Positions 57,672-64,000 of a DNA stretch of 64,000 nt are shown here, one piece after another. The position numbers were made by a program, and so were the translations under genes. Every line of letters starts with the position of its first letter. Positions within the stretch are counted from its first letter, which is position 1. Under the pieces are notes generated by a model. It was given only the letters and a program-made list of their open reading frames with translations, did no database searches and had not been told where the DNA came from. The DNA is from Acorus gramineus (taxonomy: Eukaryota; Streptophyta; Magnoliopsida; Acorales; Acoraceae): positions 9,012,134-9,076,133 of the forward strand of contig CM060853.1 of NCBI GenBank assembly GCA_030737835.1, read 5' to 3'.

Positions 57672-59015
57672 CCGAAATCCAAAGTTTTCCAAATTCATGT
57701 CCATTTCTTGCAGTTTCTGAAACAACGAAAAGAGAAATCGCAATTCCTTGCAATTCACTGAGGTCCGTCGGAAGAAATCACAGTTCCCTTGCAATTGATA
57801 CTTGTATGTAAAATCTATGCCAAGAGGGTTGTTTTGTGAAGTTTTTTGAGTTAGGGAGTTAATATGAGTGTTTTTTGTCCTCTTCAGTTGTCTATTCAGA
57901 GGCTTCTATTCAAGATTATTTAGATATTTGAATGTCTTTCTTCAAGATATTGTAGATTCAAAAAATTGGAATTTAAACAGAGGTGCTTTACTAGCTTTTC
58001 AGTAATATTTTTTTTTTTGTTAATTCAGATTTTGTCATAGGATTCAGTAGTATTAGATTTGGAAGGGAGGGATAATATTGAGTAGGGAAGTCTAGTCCCA
58101 TTTCTTTCTGGAATAATTTTATAAGTTCCTCATTGAAGACTTATGATTGGATAGGTCATGGTCACCAACTTGCATGGTCATCAAGAAATTTCACCCCAAT
58201 CACCAATATATGATCATGACCGTTGATTTAGATTAATCAATAAATATTATAAATCGGCTTTAATTTGGAGAATATGAAAAATCATTCAAACTAAATGAAT
58301 AATAGATCTTAAATGTACTAAACACACAGTAACAATTTGTTCCTTCAGTTGATAAGTATGAAAGGCATTCAATTGACAAACTTTTCTAAACATTCAGAAA
58401 AATTAGGATAACTCTATGACTATGCTGATATATCTTTCAAAATGAATTCTTCTCTTCTTCTAAAGGTTTGGTAGGGTCACATTTTCCATGAAATTTTAAA
58501 TGTCAAAAGCAAGCTAATCTTTGTTATATGTCTAAAGGGTTGTGTTGTTCAAAGTCCTAACAAACTCTTCAGAGAGTCTGTGGTTGGAGTGTTTAGGTTC
58601 TACAACACATAAAAGAAAGACCAAAAAATTGATTTGGTGCATCTCCACTATGTATCCCTATCTATACGTTTCAAACTTCTCCATCTAGAACTTAAGGCAA
58701 GCTAACTAAACAATAATCTTTTAAAATAATAATAATAATGATGAGGTGGTCCTCTTAAAAATTTCAATTTATTAAGATTAGAATTGAATTCAATAGGTTT
58801 GCCAAGTACCATATGAATTTTTTAAATAAATGAAATGATTGCGTGACAATAAAGATCAAGAAAGCTATTGAACAACAAACTATGTGCTTGCCTTCTCTGA
58901 TGAAAATCAATAAATCACATAATAAAATAAGAATGAACAAAATGGTTTTTTTTTTTTTTTAATGGGAAAGACTTTTTTTGATGGTTTCGCACGTGTGCTA
59001 GCCCGAACTGCCCGT
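57672..59015. other. Convergent intergenic region between TIC40 and the receptor kinase
   Basis: Holds the TIC40 3'UTR (probably to about 57.97 kb) and the 3' flank of the minus-strand kinase gene. AT-rich, with no further gene seen. Confidence 0.6.
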
Positions 59016-61208
59016 CTAGATCGAGGACCGGTCCCCGGTCGTGGACCGGGACAGGCACTCGGGCTCGAGACACACCGCCACTGCACACTCAAGCCCTGCC
59101 ACGACATCCGTCATCGTAGGCCGGTCATGGCTCTCGAGCCGGACGCACGATACCGCGACCTCCCAAATCCGCTCTACCGCCTCGATCTCCGTGGGCGTGG
59201 GGGGCGGGAGCCTCTTATCGAGCATTTGGCGTGCGTCCCCGCCTTGCGCAGGGAGGTCCACGACATTGCGCGGAGCGCGCGCCTCCTCGTCCCAGTGTAT
59301 CGCCCTGATCCCGGTGAGCAGCTCTAGCAACACCATGCCAAAGCTGTAAACATCACTCTTCGTTGTCAGCCTCCGCATCCGGTAATACTCGGGGTCCATG
59401 TACCCAACCGTCCCCGCCACGCGCGCGTCCTCATCCGCGCCGCCTCCGAAGCGCGAGAGCCCAAAATCGGCGACCTTCGCGGCCCAGTCGAGGCCGAGGA
59501 GGATGTTCGAGGATTTGATGTCGCAGTGCACGACGTGCGGCACGGCGTAGGCGTGCAGGTACTCGACCCCGCGCGCGGCGTCGAGCGCCACGCGCATACG
59601 GGCCGCCCACGAGTCCACAGGGCCGGCCCGCCCGCGGAAGAGGTGGTCGTGGAGCGACCCGTTCGCGACGTACTCGTAGACGAGCACGCTCTCCGCGCCA
59701 TCGCTGCAGTGCCCGAAGAGCCTCACCAGGTTCTTGTGGTTGAGGCGCGAGAGCGAGGCGAGCTCCGACACGAAATCATCGCGCTCTCGACCCGGCCCGT
59801 GGTGCGAGGTGGAGCCGGGTCGGGCCGGCTCTGCCCGCTTCAATGCCACGGCACGACCGTCCGACAACACGGCCCGGTAGACGCCTCCGAAGCTCCCCGT
59901 CCCGATGCGGTGGGCCTCGGAGAACCCGTCCGTGGCACCGGACAGCTCCTCGAGTTCAAACTCCTCGAGCTTTCCGCCGTGGCCCATGCCGAGCACGTTC
60001 TCCAGCCAAGGCCCGCCATGCCGGCCCGAGTCATGCACGCGGCGCTTGTTCTCCTTGCGCGGGCGGAAGAGCACGAATACTAATAACGCCCCCAAAAGGC
60101 ACGACACGACCCCCACCGTGCCCACAATGATAAGTGCCAATCTCATTCTCGGGCCGGCCCGGTTTCGCTTCGGAGAGGCGTGCGCGGGCCGGACGAGCTT
60201 GCATAACAGACAAACCACGCCGTTGTCGCCGCACACGCTGCCCGAGTCGCTAAGCATGCCACACGCGCAATCCGAGGTGGGCCGGCACGGCCCGGGGAGG
60301 ACGCGCGCGAACACCACCTCGTCGGCCTTGTCGTGCCGCCCCCAACACACGAGCGAGAAGTTTACCGTCATGACCCCACAGAACACCTGCCTCCGCCCTC
60401 CAATGCTCGCGAACTCAGTCGACCCGAGTCGGCCCGGGAGTCGGAACCCGCGTGCGCCCCAACATGCCACCGTGCTATCTTCCCGCAGCGCGCACGTCCG
60501 GTCCTCCCCAAGCGCGAGCGCAACGTACTTCCCTTCTGCCGCCGGCCCATTAACCGTCCCCGCCGGCCCGTCGCCCCAGCACGCGAGCTTCCCCGCTGCG
60601 GACACCGCGCACGCGTGCCTCGTGCCCGCGCCAAGTAATGCATAATTCCCCTCCGGCACGCGGGCCGTGACGCCAGCCCACGGGCCCATGCACGTCACCG
60701 TGCCGTTCTCCATCAGCCCGCACAGGAAGTCCCGGCCCATGGCGAGCGCGGAGAGCTTGCTTCCCTTCACGGGCCCGCGGGCCGCCTCCGGCCACCGCCA
60801 GCACACAACGGTTCCGGACCCCGTGTTGAGCCCGCATACTTGATCGTCCCCCGCGGAGAGCGCGGAGAGGCCCGGCCCGCGGTAGACCCGCTTCGCGGGC
60901 CCGACCGTGCTGTTGCGCGAGAATTCCCACCACCGCATGGTCGTGGCATCCGTGGTCAGCCCGCATAAGAACCCGTTGCCAGCGGCGATGGCCGAGTATG
61001 GCATGCCCCGATGCGGGTACGTGCGAGTAAGACGACTATCTAGGGCGGTGCAGTTGAGGACCGGGCCGGGGGCCCGACCCGATGTGGGGAGGAGCGCGCA
61101 GATGACGACGGAGGAGTTCGCGACGTGGGAGACGGAGAAGGTGGAGAGAGGATCACAAGAGACTGCTTCAAAGAATAAGAATAAGAATAAGAGAGTCACA
61201 AGAGACAT
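59016..61208 (-). CDS. CRINKLY4-related receptor-like kinase (CCR3/CCR4-like), intronless
   Basis: One uninterrupted frame of 730 residues. Residues 1-18 are a signal peptide (hydrophobic, ending VSC). Residues about 25-300 contain crinkly-type repeats with recurrent FLCGL..NGTV.CW and ACAVSAAGKLACWG words, the predicted RCC1-like propeller. A Cys-rich segment (308-336) resembles a reduced TNFR-like region. Residues 356-381 are the transmembrane helix. The kinase domain spans about 433-715: glycine loop GTGSFGGV (436-443), VALK with Lys457, catalytic loop HCDIKSSN (561-568), DFG 581-583 and DPEYY 605-609. In most relatives the loop reads HRD; here Arg is replaced by Cys, making it a non-RD kinase. 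CRINKLY4 family kinases act at the plasma membrane in epidermal and meristem signalling; CCR ligands are unknown to me. The gene is far more GC-rich than its flanks, explaining the many antisense frames. Confidence 0.93.
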   Translation of the reverse strand: MSLVTLLFLFLFFEAVSCDPLSTFSVSHVANSSVVICALLPTSGRAPGPVLNCTALDSRLTRTYPHRGMPYSAIAAGNGFLCGLTTDATTMRWWEFSRNSTVGPAKRVYRGPGLSALSAGDDQVCGLNTGSGTVVCWRWPEAARGPVKGSKLSALAMGRDFLCGLMENGTVTCMGPWAGVTARVPEGNYALLGAGTRHACAVSAAGKLACWGDGPAGTVNGPAAEGKYVALALGEDRTCALREDSTVACWGARGFRLPGRLGSTEFASIGGRRQVFCGVMTVNFSLVCWGRHDKADEVVFARVLPGPCRPTSDCACGMLSDSGSVCGDNGVVCLLCKLVRPAHASPKRNRAGPRMRLALIIVGTVGVVSCLLGALLVFVLFRPRKENKRRVHDSGRHGGPWLENVLGMGHGGKLEEFELEELSGATDGFSEAHRIGTGSFGGVYRAVLSDGRAVALKRAEPARPGSTSHHGPGRERDDFVSELASLSRLNHKNLVRLFGHCSDGAESVLVYEYVANGSLHDHLFRGRAGPVDSWAARMRVALDAARGVEYLHAYAVPHVVHCDIKSSNILLGLDWAAKVADFGLSRFGGGADEDARVAGTVGYMDPEYYRMRRLTTKSDVYSFGMVLLELLTGIRAIHWDEEARAPRNVVDLPAQGGDARQMLDKRLPPPTPTEIEAVERIWEVAVSCVRLESHDRPTMTDVVAGLECAVAVCLEPECLSRSTTGDRSSI

Positions 61209-62196
61209 TGGTGTTGTGAATGGAAGGCTTTGGAATTGGAGAGTTTCATTGTCTATAGAAGTGTATGTATTCAGGTTTTTTTTAAAAAAGAAAACGCGGT
61301 TTGGTAGAATAAGAAATGGAAGACTAAAGTCGTGTTAGGGTTTAAATTCTGGGGTTTTTTTTTAATTCTTTCTTATTCGACTATTTATTTTGGGCTTTGT
61401 TGGTTGTGGATATTATACATGCAAAATAGCTGGAGTTTGTTGGTGTTCAGTGAGCTCCCATTTGGGAATGGAAGGTGTAAGTTCATTTATGTTTTTATTT
61501 TCTTTAAAATCATATATCTCGATATATAATTTTATAAAATATATATATTGCGTTATGTCATTGTCTATAAATAAATTTTTTCTAAAGAGGTATATATCTT
61601 GTTACAGTGATTGGAGAGGGTTAACAAGGTATATAAGACTTAATTTTTTGCTGTAAAAAAGATTAAGTGTCACGACACTCTTTTATTCTGAAGGTTTTCA
61701 TTGTTTGACTGTATTTTTATTATTTTTGAAGAGTGTTTCTTTCAACTCCTCAAGGTCCTTTAATATATTTGAGAGTATTAGCTAATATGGTTTTTTTAAA
61801 TAACTTTTGAAAAGTATTTTAAACTATTGACATAGATTGGTTATTTTAGTTCCTTTCTCTCCTTAGAATTACTATCGTATCAAAACTCATGCTAGTTTAT
61901 CCGATTTTTCTGACAAAAAAACATGTTTTTTTATGTTCTTTAGGCTATCTTGAACAACAATTCTAGATTTTCTTATGAAGGGTGGATATACTGGAGTAGT
62001 GGAGTTAAGATACATAGGGTTGTTCATGTGATGATATATACACTTTATAATATCTTTTTCATATCATATGATTCACGTCTGCAGTTTCTATGGTTAGATT
62101 TTCAGCTTTCCTAGGAGGCATGGGAATGTCATTTGTTGACCATTTTAGATGCCTTAAATTATGATGATCACTGAGGCAAGTTTTTCATAAAGCTGA

Positions 62197-62227
<31 letters not shown>

Positions 62228-63423
62228 TTTATGAGATTCTTTTTATTTATTTATTTATTTTATATATCTTGTTCTAACTTTGTTGTTTTAGGAGGTTTGA
62301 AATGATATCTTGTTCCATTGGGAAAACTTTCTTACATTACCTAGGTTCTCATAAAATTAAAGAACTTTCCAAAATACGAGTGTTTTTCAAAAGTAGGGAG
62401 TAAATAGATTATTATTTCATACATAACAATATTGAATGAATGTTTTATTATATGCACTAGAAAATGACAGAAAGTTTGATAGATCCATGGAGTTCCAATA
62501 ATGTGATTAACAAACATGGATTGCTTATTGAAATATGCATGTTTCACTAACCACAATTTTTTTAAGTCCATTCATATGGGTTTACAATCATGGGTGTAAA
62601 TTAAAATACATAGAATCAAAGTGGGTATATTATTTATTGATTAACAAAGGGATTCCATGATAATTAAATTGAATGATTTATGCAACCTCATCAAAATTTC
62701 TGTTAGCACGTCCACCTTAAGTCTATGCAGCTTTTGGTGGCTAAGTCTCCACAAAATCATATAAATATGTGTATACAAACATTTATATATTTTTTTTCTC
62801 TCTAATGTTTCTTGCTCTATGTTTTTTTAATCTGCATAGGTGTGTTAGCTGACTTGCAACCATGTTGTACATTTAAAAAAAAAAACAACAGTATCTTCAA
62901 ATTAATTCCATCAAATGATATGAATTAATGCAGGTATCACATTGTAGTTGCATATAATTGTCCCTTCTTAACTAATCTAACTTGCCCATTTTAAATTTTG
63001 ATATGTCTAGGGACCTCAATTATTTTGGTGTTTGTTGAAGTGGGAAAGAAAGAAAACTAGTTGATAGATCCATTCAACTTTATTAGATAACAACATGTCC
63101 ATAGACTAATGAGAATCTGTAAAACCCTTGTCAAGTTAATTGTAAAATGAACACAAGAATAATTTGGTGATCCGGCTCTTATGACAAAAATTTTTTTTAC
63201 CAATTTGGTGATCTGGATCAATCATAAGAAAACATGTCATCTCACCACATAAAACATTGTCCATGGAAGCAAAAAAAGCATGAATTTCACACAAGGAGAT
63301 AGAATAATATAAAGATTTCCATTCAAACAAGTGAACCTCAATTGAATAAAAGCCAGCTTGAGATTAGGATGCTCACATGTGGGAATCTTTTCTTTCTTTC
63401 TTTTTCTCTTTTTTTTTCTTTTC
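61209..63423. other. Gene-free AT-rich DNA upstream of the receptor kinase
   Basis: The first few hundred bases should contain the kinase gene promoter and 5'UTR. A (GA)13 microsatellite lies at 62201-62226. ATATAT-rich words at 61510-61660 recall the R4-like AT repeats. I see no coding frame with family support. Confidence 0.5.
62201..62226. repeat. (AG)13 microsatellite
   Basis: Uninterrupted AG dinucleotide run. Confidence 0.95.
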
Positions 63424-63447
63424 TTTTTTTTTTTGGGGGGGGGGGGG
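63424..63447. repeat. Poly-T (11) joined to poly-G (13)
   Basis: A T-to-G homopolymer junction immediately next to the terminus of an R1 element (63455). Confidence 0.9.
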
Positions 63448-63454
63448 TTGTGTC

Positions 63455-63903
63455 TCTTTACCCCCCGGTTGGAACGGGGATAAGTTTTATTGTAGGGTAT
63501 ACATTTATCCAAACATAAGTGAGTATAAATAAGGATAAAGTGATTTTGTGTTTGGTTGTGTTTTGAATTATTCTCGTTGGTAAACGTAAGAATAAATATT
63601 TTGTTGTTTGGATAAAATGTGAATAAAGTATGGATAATGATTTATAAAAGGTAAAAAAATAATGATAGTTGATTTGACAGATGATTTATAAGAATTGATG
63701 ACAGTTGATTTAACAGTGAACCCACATATTCTTTGGGTGGAATAACCTAGGATAACTTTAGTTCAAGGAGTTGATTGGAATCCATATACCACTTTATCAG
63801 GGTTTAACATACTTTATCAGAGATTATCCGGGGTATACAAACACTTGAAAATTCTTATCCGGGGTTATCCGGGGTCTTATACCAAAAACAAACGGGGGCT
63901 TAG
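63455..63903 (-). mobile_element. MITE family R1, reverse full-length copy
   Basis: On the minus strand it starts TAAGCCCCCGTTTGTTTTTGG, includes GTGGGTTCACTGTTAAATCA, TTTTATCCAAACAACAAAA and GAGAATAATTCAAAACACAA and ends near GTTCCAACCGGGGGG. The terminal CCCCCGTTTG / CCCCCCGGTTGG repeats make it the best-bounded member. About 450 bp, no coding capacity. Confidence 0.8.
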
Positions 63904-64000
63904 AGGCATGAAAATCAAAGACTGGACCTGATTATTTGCTTGAAAAGATTTGAGCCTAATCAGAGTTTATAATAGGTCTTTGATTTTTAAGTAAATGAGA

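Noticed and set aside
58962-60645. Plus-strand frames of 185 and 246 codons
   Set aside because: Antisense shadows of the GC-rich kinase gene with no recognisable domains.

Overview
This is nuclear DNA of a flowering plant. Genes are split by canonical GT-AG introns, the intergenic DNA is AT-rich, and it is packed with small inverted-repeat transposons, one Ty1/copia retrotransposon and one Mutator-like element. The two GC-rich, intronless genes (the CRINKLY4-related kinase and the PP1 inhibitor) inside AT-rich DNA suggest a GC-bimodal genome such as a non-grass monocot or a magnoliid. That placement is a guess; the sequence does not name the species.

Layout, left to right. 551-2459 (-) holds the 5' exons of a KTI12/DRL1 Elongator-associated protein; its 3' end lies outside the window. 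3.7-9.3 kb (+) holds a small single-pass membrane protein of a plant-specific uncharacterised family, with what looks like a long intron-containing 5' leader. 10.4-15.4 kb (-) is a complete seven-exon MACPF-domain gene with a 5'UTR intron. 15.4-23.9 kb is gene-free and consists largely of MITE-like elements and local duplications. 24.1-28.7 kb (-) is a complete eight-exon AKR2-type ankyrin gene. 28.7-33.5 kb is gene-free. 33,571-39,037 is a full-length copia element with identical 134-bp LTRs, a perfect 5-bp target duplication and a frameshifted gag-pol. 40,148-40,453 (-) is a PP1 inhibitor-3 gene. Immediately upstream of it, 40,683-45,999 is a Mutator-like element carrying a decayed transposase, a remnant of a Ulp1-type protease on the other strand, and a satellite-like array. 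47.8-57.7 kb (+) is a complete 14-exon TIC40 gene. 59.0-61.2 kb (-) is an intronless CRINKLY4-related receptor-like kinase. The rest is gene-free apart from more repeat copies.

Functionally, two host genes serve chloroplast protein import. AKR2 escorts outer-envelope proteins in the cytosol, and TIC40 is an inner-envelope co-chaperone scaffold; both carry STI1/Hop-like asparagine-proline/aspartate-proline-rich helical modules. The other host genes act in tRNA modification/Elongator regulation, cell-death control (MACPF), phosphatase regulation and receptor signalling. Nothing suggests that they form an operon or pathway cluster. The most notable material is in the mobile DNA: a very young but broken copia copy, the Ulp1 remnant inside the MULE, and several MITE families with multiple copies in this one window.

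Exon coordinates were derived by hand from splice sites, reading phase and recalled family conservation. No alignment or search was run.
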